DNA of 64,000 nucleotides, from the NCBI GenBank assembly GCA_035582835.1, contig JAYKAV010000411.1:124001-188000 (forward strand), given 5' to 3'. This stretch comes from Phoebastria nigripes (Eukaryota > Chordata > Aves > Procellariiformes > Diomedeidae). The position numbers and the translations under genes are program-made. Positions 25,936 through 38,767 of the stretch are shown piece by piece. The notes under the pieces are model-generated. The model was not told where the DNA came from and searched no databases. It worked only from the letters and a program-made list of their open reading frames with translations. The first letter of the stretch is position 1; every line of letters starts with the position of its first letter.

Positions 25936-26112
25936 ATGAACCACAGAGTAATTTGGGCTGGAAGGTGCCTCTGGAGGTCTCTGGTCCAAACCCTGCCCCA
26001 AACAGCTCCAGCTAAAGCAGGCCGCTCTGGGCTTTGTCCAGTCCAAATCCAAGTATATCCAAGGTTCACATCCATTCTCCAACAATTATCCTCCAAGTAG
26101 CCTCTGTTGGCT
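25936..26112 (-). mobile_element. CR1 LINE 3' fragment
   Basis: Plus-strand text follows the reverse complement of a CR1 3' end: 'cacagagtaatttgggctgg', 'aaggtgcctctggaggtc', 'ggtccaaaccctgcccc', 'gggctttgtccagtcc', 'tatccaaggttcaca', in the order known for avian CR1. Missing 5' part, no coding capacity. Overlapping short open frames on both strands here are artefacts of the repeat. Confidence 0.8.
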
Positions 26113-29100
26113 TACTTAATTTTAGCTAGAGAGACTATCAATGACAAAGCCAGGACTATACCCCCAAAAATCTGAGCTTAGACCACTTGATCCAATGATC
26201 AGACTACAACATTTCCTCCCCAATTTAAACTGTAGGAATTAATTTACTGTCATGTGATCTGTAGTACAAATGTTTATATGCAAGATAAAGTTTCTTAGGT
26301 AGTATCTTCTTTTTGTATCACGGAAAGGTCCTTTAGAAAAATACAGATAAAAAAGCAGAAGCTAGAGCAAGACCAATAAAAGAAGCAGGGGATATTACTT
26401 AATAATTAAAGTGTTTAACACACCAAATGAGTTAATGCAGGAAACAGAAGAAAACTTACTACTGCTTAAAGCTAAGACTGATACCCAAAATCTTTTGATA
26501 TCACTTAACTTCAAGATGACCACTATGATCTTCTAAATACCTGTTTTCTTATCATGTCAGCATCCTAAAAATTGAGCCATATTCAACAAAATATTATACA
26601 ATATCTTTTAAGGAGTACATTACTATGGAGTCTAAATAAAAAGTAGAAACCTATTTATAAAACCTATTTATAAAAGTTATGATTTCACTAACACTGACTT
26701 GGCCATGACTGCCCCCTTCCCTTTTTTTTTTTTATCTAGGGCTAAGAAAATAGACCATATAAAAGTTGGCAAGATTTTTATATATGATTTACAATGTAGT
26801 AGGTAGACAGGTAGGCAGATAGATCAATCAACTTTTTGAATTTAGTGTGTATGGTTTACTGTGAAAGGAGATACTAAAGGAGTTCAGGATTTTCTGTTTT
26901 ATTTTTGGTTATCACATCTTTCTAACAGATCATGATTCATTCACTAGTCTTCAAGGAAGATCAGTGCACATGATTATTTTTAAGCATGGTGCCTGCACAG
27001 TTTAACACTCATTTGCTGCAGTAAGATTAGATCTCTAATGAAGTCTCAGCATTTCTGCCCATGTAATACGTACAAGGAGCTGTGGACAGCACTACAACTC
27101 AAGCTGGACTCAAGTTCTGCAGAAACCAAGCTGCAAACCAGCACACAGTCTGCGGACTTCTCCAGACCAGACTGAACTTAGGTTCCTAAATGAGTCTTCA
27201 GCGCAGGGATGTGGATGTTTGATGCACTAAAGTAAAATTTTAGAAAGACAGGCTAAATATTTTTATTTAACGTACATATTACGTGGCATGTTTTTATGGG
27301 CATGTATAGGTACATACACAGTCAAATCTGATGTCAGAAGAGATGTACACAGTTCTGCTGTGCCCTCCTCTCCCCGTGAAATTTATAATCACATCTGATT
27401 TGTGGCATTTGGAGGATTGCAGAAGAAAGCCAATTTACCAGAATAGAGGTCTCTTTTAGAAACTTTACTAATGTAAATTCTATTTTGGAAGTGCGATATC
27501 CCTTTCATTACCACCTTTTACCTATTTTATCAAACACAGGCATAACTTTCAGGCCTCTCGTACAAAACTATAACGAAATATCCTAAGAGGTAGCAACATG
27601 TAGAAGTGTTTTGTTTTCCTGTTGCAGAAAATCTATTCCTCTCAGTGCTTGAGGTTTTTCAAGACTACTTCAGTTTAGTGACGGTCCACAAACTAGTACT
27701 CTGCTTCCAATTGTTGCTGAATTACTAAGAATTGGAAGTAACATTTAGAAATTTTAAGTAAGGAACTTCTGAGAAAGGGGAATTCCTGGGAAACTTAGCC
27801 TCTCTAAAAACTAAAACAATATGCTAATGTTTAAAATCATAAAAGATAAAGAAACGAGTCAATTATTAAAGTAGGAAGACTACAGGAGCTATAAAAATCC
27901 CAGCCATTTGAAAATCAGAAGATTCATAATCAAGGTAAACAAACCTTTGAACATGGCAGTTCAAACATCCCATCCTTCCAGGCTCCAAGCTGAACAAACT
28001 TTTCAGTTATAAGTGTAAACCTCATATATACTCCATAAATTATAAAAGATCCCTGAAGGCTTTAAGCTATGATCCAACATATAATAAGAAATTTCAGGAC
28101 CTAACTATGCCTTATGACAGTAAGCAGCAACCATGATGTATTTTATCATACCCATAAGTTTCACAATGTGTTATTTTTTAACTCATGCTACTTGTTTTAA
28201 GTACCTCAAAAATGTTGTCCTCAGACACTCACATAAACTCAGTTATGCTTGGTATGGAAAGCTAACAGGAGTGTTTTTCCAGAAAAACCATTCAAGCTAA
28301 CTTTCAATTATTTAAGTGTCAATTACTGCAATTTTTTCTTAATTATTTAATAGGCACAACAATGAGATTTCAATTTTTTTTTTTTTTCACCTAGTCATAA
28401 TAAGTTGCCAAACTGCCTTCAAAGAATGATATAATTTACATGGAGAGACCACCTGACAAAAATTAAACAGAGAACAATTATATGTAAAAATATTAATAGA
28501 TTTTAAATTAATAGAAGAAGCTTAGTTTATACTTAAGACACTGTGACATAGACACATGACAATATAAGCTGTTATTAGTTGCAGTGTTGTGCTGTCGCTT
28601 GCTTTAATGGGTTTCCTTTGCAAAGTGAATTGAATGGGGAGTTTGCTTCTCAAATAGGAACTCCAGAATGAAAAATTACATTACCCTGCTGAAAAAGCTC
28701 ACACCCACAAAGCATTAATGACCATATTATTTGTTTCAGGTGACTGCACTACCTTTTTTGTTTAGCAGAACTCACTTAAAGATTCTCTAAAGACTTGCTC
28801 CTGAACAGCTCTATGACCTAGTATAAAGAAAATGTAAAAGGATTATATTTTTGGCTCTTTAAATCAAGGGTTTTTGGCATTTACAAACTTTGCTGAATCG
28901 TTTTGGCTGTGGTGCCTTTCCTTATCTGCCCAAGCAATACTCAGCAGTATGGAATTTGCTTCCAGTGCACACTGAAAGTGCTAGCACTTTGCAAAAACCA
29001 TTATTTCTTTAGCGAAACATCTTTCATTGTATTTTACAAAACAATTTTGAAGCCTTTTCAATACATCCACACAATGTCTATCAGTACAGTAGAAATGTAC

Positions 29101-32100
29101 TTAAATGCATCCAAGAAAACCTCCAGAGAGGTGCGTGGGTCTATCAAAACATGACCTAAAAAACACCGCACGACAGAGCTCTGTTGATTAATACATGAAT
29201 ATAAGACCTAGTGCTTCAAGCACAAAGGAATGAGCACGGAGAATCAACTGCTAAGGCTGTTTGTCTGGAGAGGTTGACTTACTGAAGGTTTCAAAATCTG
29301 CAAAATCAATTAAAAGAATCAGGTTTTATTATTGAACATATTCTAACTACATTAACAGTATAAGGGAGATGACTGAGCCTCAGAGTTAACACTCAGTAGA
29401 GTTAATAAAAAAAGAGCTAAGCGATTTAATTACACCTTTCAAATCTGCCTGCACACATATACCCCATACTTCAACATTCAAACTTAGTTTCATCCCTTCT
29501 ACTAAAAATATCTNTTAGCAAAAAGCTTATTCAGAACAAAAATTATAATTTCAGACAATGCATGGTGTGAAATGACATGTACCTTCCCATGTTAATGAGT
29601 ATTTCAGTAGCAGCATGGCTTACGTAATAATCATGGGGTTTATGGCAGCTGGTTATTTTGACAAGAAATCTGAAGGAGCTGTATGAAAATAGCACAGAAA
29701 GAAGCAAAGAAAAGCAATAGGTCTGACATGTAGATACCCTTTTACAAAGCATGCCAAATCCGTCCTTTGTTACTTTTCTTGGTTTTCATATTGAAGGTTG
29801 AATTTTGAATCCTATGAATAGATAAAAAAGGAATTTGCAGCTAAAACTCTTAAGGAATCCATCTGCAAACATGTTTCTGCAAGTCCCTCTCCCACTGAAA
29901 TGGAAATTGTTAAATACGGAGTGGGCATTTTCTTGTTTTTTAACCAAAGCCTAACTTTTTAATACAGTAGTAAATGCGGAAAAGAAAAAAAAGGTTTAAT
30001 CAGTACAGTTCAACTGTGGTGTTGGAAACTCTAATTTCACTTTTGATTTCAAAATGTAGGGACCAATCCTGTTCTAAAGAGCTTTATTACTTCTTTTCAA
30101 CAGGAAAAAAGGCTAAAGCAAGAATACGCAATTTACAGTAAATCCCAGCAGATGAAAAGACAGAATTTTACTGAATGAAACATTTTTTTTAAATATGTAT
30201 TTTGAAGTTTAATCTTTACAAACAGCACAACATAAGTTAACAAAGTCTGACCATCAAAAATAAAGCAATTGTGATAGTTTATAGTCAGTTTTTATAAAAA
30301 ACACAGTAGTGCATCTTTCTTAAAATGGTCGTTGATTCTAAACAAGATAACCACATGGTGGCAGAAGAATCAATGTCTTGCTCAGAAACCGTATTGCTCT
30401 CAGGAAAACATGCAACCTGATGGGTTTGTACTGCACAGTAAATGATTTGCCGCTAACATCGTTGATGAAAAACGTATTGGTTCAGTGTAACTCAACCCTC
30501 TGGGCTGATAAAGGTACATATTTTCCCAGAGCATTCTAGCTACTGCAAATTGAATTGTTACTTTATAGATTGAAAGTTTGTACAATTGGAAACTTCAATT
30601 TAAAATAAGATCAGGTTATTTTCTATCTAAGTGTTAATAAAGTTTCAGAAAAAAACCCCAAACAATCTACCACTGTAATGCTACATTCAGCTTAAAAATC
30701 TGGAAGAACTCCTATTTGAAAATACAGTACAAGTAACAGCATTTACTGAAAATTTTATATACCCATCCATAATTTCTAAGAGCTTCTTTATGACTTTCAA
30801 AACAGATCACTAGTTAGATTCATAAATAGGGACTCCTGCTACAAGTCTATTTTACTTTTCTCTCCTCTATTTAATTCTATAGCAAGACCCTCCCAGAACT
30901 GAACATATTTTGCCGTGTACAAGCCAGGAAAAGCTTGGGCTCCTCACAGTCACCAGCCAGAGCAGAGCAGGGGCTGAATGAGACACAGCCAGACCCTGCA
31001 CAGCCCCAGCCTGCAGGAGCGGTCCCTGCATGGCTGCTCAAGCATAGGTCAGCATCACACCAGCTAACCGACACTTGCACCTGCACAGTGAAATAAACTA
31101 TGCCCTCTCCTCAATTTGTGCACAATCGTGCCAAAAAGCTGAAAAACAATTAACCTGCTAACCCAAAAGGATGATTCTTGAATGAGCCTGAAAGCTTTAC
31201 CAGCTCACTGAGCTCAAGTGAAACCAGGCAGAAAATGTACTGAAGCAAAGCTCCAGAGAATACCTGCTGCAAAATTTCTAATATATATATATACACACAT
31301 CATGGATTAAAATAAATTATTCTGTTTTGCAACCAAAACCAAGGAGCCAACTAAAGGGATCTTGCACCTTTTTATACAGTTCACTAGAAGTGGCTGCTAC
31401 TATTTATAACTTCAAATAATTACACATAATGCTTTTACCTCTCAACAGCGATTTCTTTTCTGTTCCTCAGTGTTTACTGACAAAACTGAAAATGCCGTCA
31501 ACTAGATTGCAGCAAAATAAAAGAATGAATGACGACAGATGTAGATCACACAATGAATGATGTTGATGATTTCTTGTCATATTCATAGATATTAGTCAAG
31601 TCTGTAGCAAAATGATAATCACTGAAAGTTTTTTCAGTTTGCTTTAGTGTTTGTGTATAGAGAAAAAAAAGATAGCANGAGGCTCCCCACTTACAGTGAA
31701 TGAAAAGTACGTTGACACGGGCATTTCATCTCAGACTAAGTGTGCCTTTTTGAAGCAAGTCTCCTGATCATCCCTATCTACCATGCTTTGCTTCACATCA
31801 CCGAATGCTCTCAGACAGCACAAACTGGACTCTTTTTCAGCAAAACTAAGCCAGACAAGAGCTAGCCCAAAGTGAAACCATCAAAACACACACAGTGTGG
31901 ACACTGGATCCTCAGCACCCAGGCTTTGCCTTACAAGTCCAACCCCATGGCACTGGATGGTGTGCTAATGCAGACCCACCAGGTTTTGGCACACCTTTCG
32001 GGAATTGGAAATGCAAGCAGCATTGTTGCCGTCTAAAATTATTTTAATGCTTTCTCTCCTCTGTATATTTCAATGTGTCTATTGTTGTACATCTCATTAT

Positions 32101-32944
32101 TTGTAGTACATTAAAGTACAAGTGTATTAAAAACAGAAAAAACTTGTGCAAAATATTAGTAAATGCTTTTTAAAATAATACCAGATTTAGATATTGGAAT
32201 ATCCATACCAGGTTACTGATTTCAGCAAGATTAGTTAAAAAAGTACGCAAAATCCACAGGAAAAAGCACTGAAAAGAATTTGGGCAATATAATTTTCCTT
32301 TCTTTCCCCATATCACAACTACTACACAATACTCAGGAGCAAGAAACTACAATGGGAATCTGTAGTAAATACTTTTGGAGAGGGTATTTGCCTATTCAGT
32401 GTCTGAGTGACAAAATGTTCATATTGGCAAATGGCACTTAAGCTAGGTTCTGAGACATGCAGTTAAACAGAATGTTAATGTCTTTCTTCCTGTGATTTTC
32501 TTTAAAGAGAAATAAAACTTGAAAAAAGAAATAGGCAACATCTAAAACATAAATTAAACATGACTAAAGTAAAAGGAAAACATTTATATTAAATAGTTTT
32601 TCAGCTCTGCTTAGCAGACATAGCCATAGTAGAACATATTCACTACCAACTTCCCACTGTACGTGATTAATTGCTGTTTGACTGGTGCCACTTATAAGAA
32701 GGACAAAAGTTTGAATTTACATAAATTTATTTTTTAAAAATTGATTTTTGTCGCATTTGCAACAAAAGTTTGAATTATAACTACTCTTATGGAAAATTTC
32801 TTCCCTTACTAGGTTATACAAAGAAATGTAACACTTCAGCTTCTCTTCAGCTTTAACAACTCACACATTGCTATTTACTTATACATCTACATTGCATCCA
32901 GGATTGAGGTGGCATTGCACCCCAACCATGCACGTGCATTCATA
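26113..32944 (-). other. PRKCE: PRKCE large intron, no recognised gene
   Basis: About 6.8 kb, AT-rich and mostly unique. Poly-T runs near 26718-26731 and 28373-28387, a short TA/CA run near 31281-31300, a 13-bp direct duplication (cctatttataaaa) at about 26650-26675, and a GC-richer patch at 30885-31085. No exon or RNA gene seen. Confidence 0.7.
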
Positions 32945-33060
32945 ATTTAGCCTGGAAAAGACCTTACAAGGTTATCTGGCTGGGAGCCCATTCAAAGCAG
33001 GACTAACCTCAATGTCGGTCAGAGCTCATAACACTCATCTGTGTAGGCTCTGTTTCTCAC
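32945..33060 (-). mobile_element. Probable old CR1 3' fragment
   Basis: Contains 'cctggaaaagaccttacaag', 'ttatctggctgggagcc' and 'attcaaagcaggactaacct', which track the CR1 minus-strand pattern (ttggaaaagacctt..., atct.gt.caacc, ctcaaagcaggg.taac). Short and diverged, so the call is tentative. Confidence 0.45.
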
Positions 33061-33203
33061 TTGCAGCCTTATGACATATATCTGAATGATTCACAAGGTC
33101 TCAAATTTCTCTAGCCACAGTACTAGAATAACAATAGAACATCATTTGTAACTTGTGAAATATTTTACTAATGCTTATATATCCCTTTGAAACCTTGAAA
33201 CGA

Positions 33204-33745
33204 TGTCCTGGTTCCGGCTGGGACAGAGTTAACTTTCTTCNCAGTAGCTGGGGGGTGTGTGCTGTGTTTTGGGTTTGGTATAATAGGAGCGCTGATGGCC
33301 CATTGATGTTTTGGGTGGTGCTTGCACCGGGCACTTTTCGGCCTCCCATGCCCTGCCAGGTGCATGGGAAGCTGGTGGGGGGAGCATAGCCGGGGTGGTT
33401 GACCCAGCTGGCCAATGGGGTATTCCATACCATGTGATGTCATGCTCAGTATAAAAACTAAGGGTGTGGGGGGGCTTTGGGTCCCGGGCGACGGGCTCTC
33501 GTTCGGTTCGGCGAGTGGTGAACAATTGTGCATTGTGCATCGCCTGCTTTGTATATTGTTGTTGTTGTTATCACTGTTACTATTACTGTTCTACTTTGTT
33601 TTATTTCAATTATTAAACTGTTTTTATCTCAACCCACGAGTTTTCCTACTCGTGCCCTCCCGATTCTCTCCCCCATCCCACCGGAGCAGGGGGGTGAGCG
33701 AGCGGCTGCGTGGTGTTTAGGTGCTGCCAGGGTTAAACCACGACA
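33204..33745 (+). mobile_element. Solo ERV LTR with 5-bp target-site duplication
   Basis: A complete 542-bp LTR that begins TGTCCTGGTTCCGGC and ends AAACCACGACA, flanked by the direct duplication AACGA (33199-33203 and 33746-33750). The TG...CA ends and 5-bp duplication fit a class III (ERVL-like) integration. A TATA box (gtataaaaa, 33450-33458) and an ATTAAA polyadenylation signal (33612-33617) are in the right order for U3-R-U5. No internal retroviral sequence remains, so it arose by LTR-LTR recombination. It is antisense to PRKCE. The clean ends suggest it is fairly young. Short open frames inside it are not genes. Confidence 0.92.
33450..33458 (+). promoter_or_regulatory. TATA box of the solo LTR
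   Basis: gtataaaaa about 247 bp into the LTR, about 155 bp upstream of the ATTAAA signal. Position fits a U3 promoter. Activity cannot be judged from sequence. Confidence 0.6.
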
Positions 33746-36700
33746 AACGAATATAAAAGCATAAAGTATATGAACAGAGGAAAACATGAAACTTTAATTT
33801 TAAAAAGGTACTTGAAGAAGCATTTAGATATTCAGGTGCATACTCTAACTGAAAAAGTTAGGGAAAAAGAAAAGTTATCTTAGATCCAAATTCCATGAAA
33901 TCACATGGCTAGAAAGCTGGCTGCTGAACAGCAGCGATCCAAGCAATNCTAATACAGGTCACAGAGAGCTATTTACTATTCAAATTATGAGAAAAAAAAA
34001 AATCACTGAGGTTCTTGTTACAAAGTCATTTTAGACTNTCATAAATCCACGCTGCCAGTGGAAGAAATGATCCTCTCCCTTGTCAACTCTCCTAGAGTGT
34101 CACCTCTAGCTCTCACGCTGCTGTATGACAGGTTCGGTCAGGGCACCGACATGCTGAAAATCAGCACAACAAGAAGGTCCAAGGAGAGCACAAACTTATG
34201 CCAGGTTACAGTGCATGTTTAAACACAGTCTCATTTTAATTTCCTAGAACAATTCAACATTACACTGTATGCTCTTTTTTTAAATTTATGCCTTCAAACA
34301 GAAAACATAAGGCTGTACATTCTCAAGATTCTCCAAAAGACACTGCCAATATACCCTTACAAAAAGGCATATTGATGTCGGGCTTACTAGGCCCAACACC
34401 AAGGACAGTAATATCAGCCTATTAATTAGAGATGCAATTACAGGTACATCAGTTTTACACAATGAAATGCTCTTACATTTGCATAGCCTCTTTCATATTG
34501 GACTATCACCAGCTGATTTAACATCTGTAACTCTGATGCCCCACTGTTCCCTTTTCCTCCAACAGAGCCCTGGAAAAGCAAGATTCCTATTGAAGACTAG
34601 AAGGTGCTGATGTCTCAGCTAATGGTTGGGGTGGCCCTTGCTAAAAAGCAGCATTTCCCAGCTTTGCTTTTCCCGCCCTGCAGAGAGAGCAGGAATGCTG
34701 CTTTTTCAGATCAGCTCTATGTATTTTTGCTTTCATTCACCCTTCCTAAAGCAGGAAAACCTTGGCTTGTCACCCTTAGGATGGCAAAATGTATTTTTGC
34801 CCATGCTTCTGAGAAGATTTGAGCTAGACTCAGAGCTAAATTTTATGAAGCCCTATCTGCCAGAACTCAGCTCTGAAGCCAAGAAAACCTGATGTTGCCC
34901 TCGAGGCATCCAGTGATAGCTGAAGCACTGCAACCTAAATCCTAAACAAAACCAGGACCCTTGCTATATGTGACCACGTTATTTATATCTCGTAAGATCT
35001 GGTTGGACTAGCATCAGAGTACAGATTTTAAATTTACTTATACAAATAAAAGGAAAGCGGTCGCAAACTAGAAACTTCATATAATAGCCAGCCTTATGAA
35101 GCAGCCCCTTCCTGGCATCAGTGCCCAGGCTGTCAAACTGCTGTTTAATAGCAGTATGGGAGAACTGCTTCAATCTGCTTTTGATGATGCTTCTAAAAGT
35201 GTTATTTCAGCAGGCCTGAAAGCCACAACTGTAGCCTTCCCGCCTCAGGTAATTTCTGAAACTCACTGATGAGATTAAGAGACAATCTATCCTGTAAACT
35301 TACAATCAATTAATTTTAACAAAGAAATGACAGTCATAGAAAATAATTTTGCTCCAATTTATTTCCTTATGGCATTCTGACTCTTAGGGATAGATCCAAA
35401 TCATGGCACCAATTTGGAAAAAAATGATGCAAAGCAGCAGTTCCCAGAAATCCTTTCAGTGGATTCAAACAACTCAAGACAAAAGGAAAGCTGGATTTGC
35501 TGTGCATTGTGAATGATCAATGCTTGTTTGGACAGAGAGGAGGAAAAATTCTACAGTTTGACAAAACGATTTCTACCTATAGACTGCACGTAATGGTAAT
35601 TGCCATTCAGGAGCTTAAGCCTCCTTATCAAAGTGTTAGAAACAACTTCTGCACCCTGTACTAGAGAACTAACACAGCTTGCTCGTTTGGGCCAGCTCCT
35701 TCTGTGTTCCATCTCCCATCCCCTTTTAAAGTTCCCACCCCCCTGCTGCATCACATTCCACACGTCTATCCCAAGACACCAGCCAAAAACAGAGGACAGA
35801 GTGCCAACACTCTGAAAGCTTAGATAAAACTGCTGTGCTCTGCTAGCTTCTTTCTACAAGCGGGGCTTCTGCCTCTCCGAACATTCATGCCTGGATTCCT
35901 CCCCTTCTGAGCCACTGAGCAGTCACGGCTCTTTTTGTTCCTTCGTTCACTCCCAACTTCATATCATTTTTTCATACCACTTCTGGTGCACAGAACAGCA
36001 TCCCAAACGTGGCCCAGATTCTGAGGACCTAAATGCTATTTAAATCCTTAGGCTACTTGGCTTCTAGAGCCGGGGTACCTCTGAAGGTAGAAAGCCAGAT
36101 GATAGGAAATGCTAGGCAAAGGGATGTGAATGAAATGAGGCTGCTTGACTTGAATGTTCTCCCCTTCCCTTGTTCAAAAAATGTTGTATTTCCTATTTAT
36201 TCCAGGAAATATTTATGATGCAGAACTGAACTGCTCTGTTTACTGCACTCTGCTAGTGCTGTTAGACTGCAAATTGTTTGGGGAAACCAATAATGGAAAA
36301 GTTTATTACAATATCCTGCAGACATCTCACAGAACATCTCAGCTACCATTATCATTGTTTACTTGCCACATCTGCTATTGCAGACTGCTACTGAAGGACA
36401 GTAATTTTCTTTGTTTTAAATCGAAGAGATTTCATTTGGCAATTTCCACCCTTTCTGCCATATGACATACCCTATGCCAAGGCATAAATACTAAGTGTGA
36501 CAGGAGACTCCAGAGAGAGAGGCATGGCTGGAAACATGCTACCCCACCTCCCTCGCTCGCAAGCACAGGGGCAGAATTATCAGGAACCAAAAATTATCAC
36601 CTCGGTGATGTAGTTGCTTTTTTATCCCCCCTCCCCCCCCATTCTTTAAAGCCTTCTTTCTGAATACAAGGGATCATCTAGATAGGAAGAGTAAGCTGTG

Positions 36701-36931
36701 AACACTGTCACTCTCTGTCATAAACGGTTAGCTTATTTTTCGATATGCTATGTCTGAACTAGTTCGTGGAGAAGCTAAGGCCCACTGTACTGTCAGAGCA
36801 GGAATTGTGCCTTTGCTTTCTCAACACTTCCAAATTCAGGTTTTGGATCAAAGCAGACAGGACAGGTGCTGTCACAAAACCCTTTTGAAACAGGGTAGCA
36901 AGATGACATTAAATTGCTTGCTATGCAGTAA

Positions 36932-36953
36932 GGGGCGGGGGGGGGGAGGGGGG
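36932..36953. repeat. G-rich tract
   Basis: GGGG-C-G10-A-G6 arrangement: several G-runs in 22 bp, which could form a G-quadruplex on the plus strand. Confidence 0.8.
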
Positions 36954-38129
36954 AAAGAACAACACACACTTACTAAAAGGAATATATTAATTTCTGAATT
37001 AAATCCTTAAAGAAGCACTATCCAAATTTCTCAGTGTTCTTCCTTTCCTTGGTTTATGTTCACCTGTTTGAATTAAGCAGTTCGACTCCCACTCTTGATC
37101 TCAGATTGTCCTTTTCTGCTTGATATTTTTGCGATTGCAATTAAACTGAAGTTTGCGACTGTTCTAACACAGCTTCAATTTAAATCACCCTGATGATGCA
37201 AAAGCATCTCTCCTTGTATCAGAATTACTGCTAACACCAGCAGAGTTCTCAGAATAGGTTAGTGAAAATAGTGCCTCAGGGCCTTCAACAGAAGTATACA
37301 TTTTTTTTTTCTTATATCCATTTTAAGGAAGTGACTATTATTTTCATAGGTACTTTGTGAGGGGTGAGAGCATCTCCTGAATAATNAAAATGCTAACCAG
37401 TTGTGCACTATGACACCTGCCTCTTTGGCCCAAAGAAGCCTATAACAGACAAAAAATGACAAAAACACAGACAGACTAACCAGAATGGGTGGTCCCAAAT
37501 CTTCTTGTGCCTGAGTGCTCTGCCAGGGATTTTTTTTTGTTTGTTTACGTCCAGACTAACTGCGAACAGAGATAATGGAAAACACACAATTTTTCCAAAA
37601 TGAATTTGCCTAGGTTCCAGCAGCAGTTACAGCAATTGCAGCTGCTCCTTGTCTTGTCTATGAGTTGGATGAGGTACTCTGTTATTTGTAAATGCTCATA
37701 TAATACCTTGAAATAGCTTTCAAATCACTATCAATACACTAAATACAGTTTATGAACTTGCATTGTATCATGACAAAGAATAGAGGTCAACCCCATTCAG
37801 CAAACATACATACAGAACAGCCTACATTATACATTTTAATTATTCATCCACAGCCTGCTGATCTAATGGAATAGTTCTGCAAAGCAACACACAGGCTAAA
37901 CGTTTGCACATGCTCCATCTCATTTTTACCAGTAAAAGACAGGAATTGGAATTCATTTCAAAAAAGATGTATTGACTCTGTGAGGTATTATTGGATCTTT
38001 TACATCTTGCGGCTCTTATTATAAAACCTAACTGGAAAAGGAGGACATAGTAGAAACAAAGATTTTCTTAGCAATGTGTAAGTATCTATATTTGTCACTA
38101 TCACTATCTTCCAATTATATTACTGGTAA

Positions 38130-38280
38130 TAATTTGCACTTGTGCAGCATTTACACTCTATGAAAGTAGTAAGTATTAGGCTCTTTTCGCTAGTGGATAA
38201 CCTAAGGCTAACCTCAGCTGTAAACATGGCCAGACAGTAAGACAATCAGACTCTCAAGTACTAGTCTTTAGACTTCAGAT
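38130..38280 (+). mobile_element. Possible MIR-like relic
   Basis: Elements in MIR order: 'gcacttgtgcagcatttaca', 'aagtattaggctctttt', 'cctaaggctaacc', 'atggccagacagtaagac'. Similarity is weak and could be coincidental; a profile search would decide it. Confidence 0.3.
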
Positions 38281-38767
38281 TACTAATATGCAACAGGGCT
38301 TGCCACTAAGCGATATTCAGTTTCTTTGTTCTTGATTTTCCATAAAGAAGAATATTTGCTAGTCTACAGGATCTTATATATAAACATATACTTATTAGGC
38401 TTGCCTATAATGACGGCTGTTCATCTATTTTAAAGCTATGCTGTCACTGGCTATTTAATTTGCTACAAACTAAACTCTCAACAGCAAGCACAGTGACCAC
38501 AGATTAGGCTAATACTGAAAAAACCCCTTTGCATTTATTTTCTCCTTAAAACCCAAGTCAGAGAGGACCTATGAGAAGGAAAGTTCTTGCAGAGCTTGCC
38601 ACTGACGGCAGAGGAGGCAGCTGCTGACACTCAGCCTGCATGGGACATCTTTCCGATGCGTAGCACTGGTATGGGGCAATAATCCATTCATCGCTCCTTG
38701 AAACTGCCCAAGTACTGAAATCTGCAATCAAAGCAAGATCATTTTAAAACAAGTTAATGTAAAAGTT

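Larger units (their letters stand above)
33751..38767 (-). other. PRKCE: PRKCE large intron, mostly unique sequence
   Basis: No gene seen. Simple features include a C-rich run at 36626-36640, a G-rich run at 36932-36953 and poly-T at 37301-37310. Possible MIR relic at 38130-38280 (listed). Open frames of 60-103 codons look like chance. Confidence 0.7.

Noticed and set aside
30885..31085. GC-richer patch with a 69-codon minus-strand frame
   Set aside because: Short, no domain, and composition alone is not enough to call a gene or promoter.
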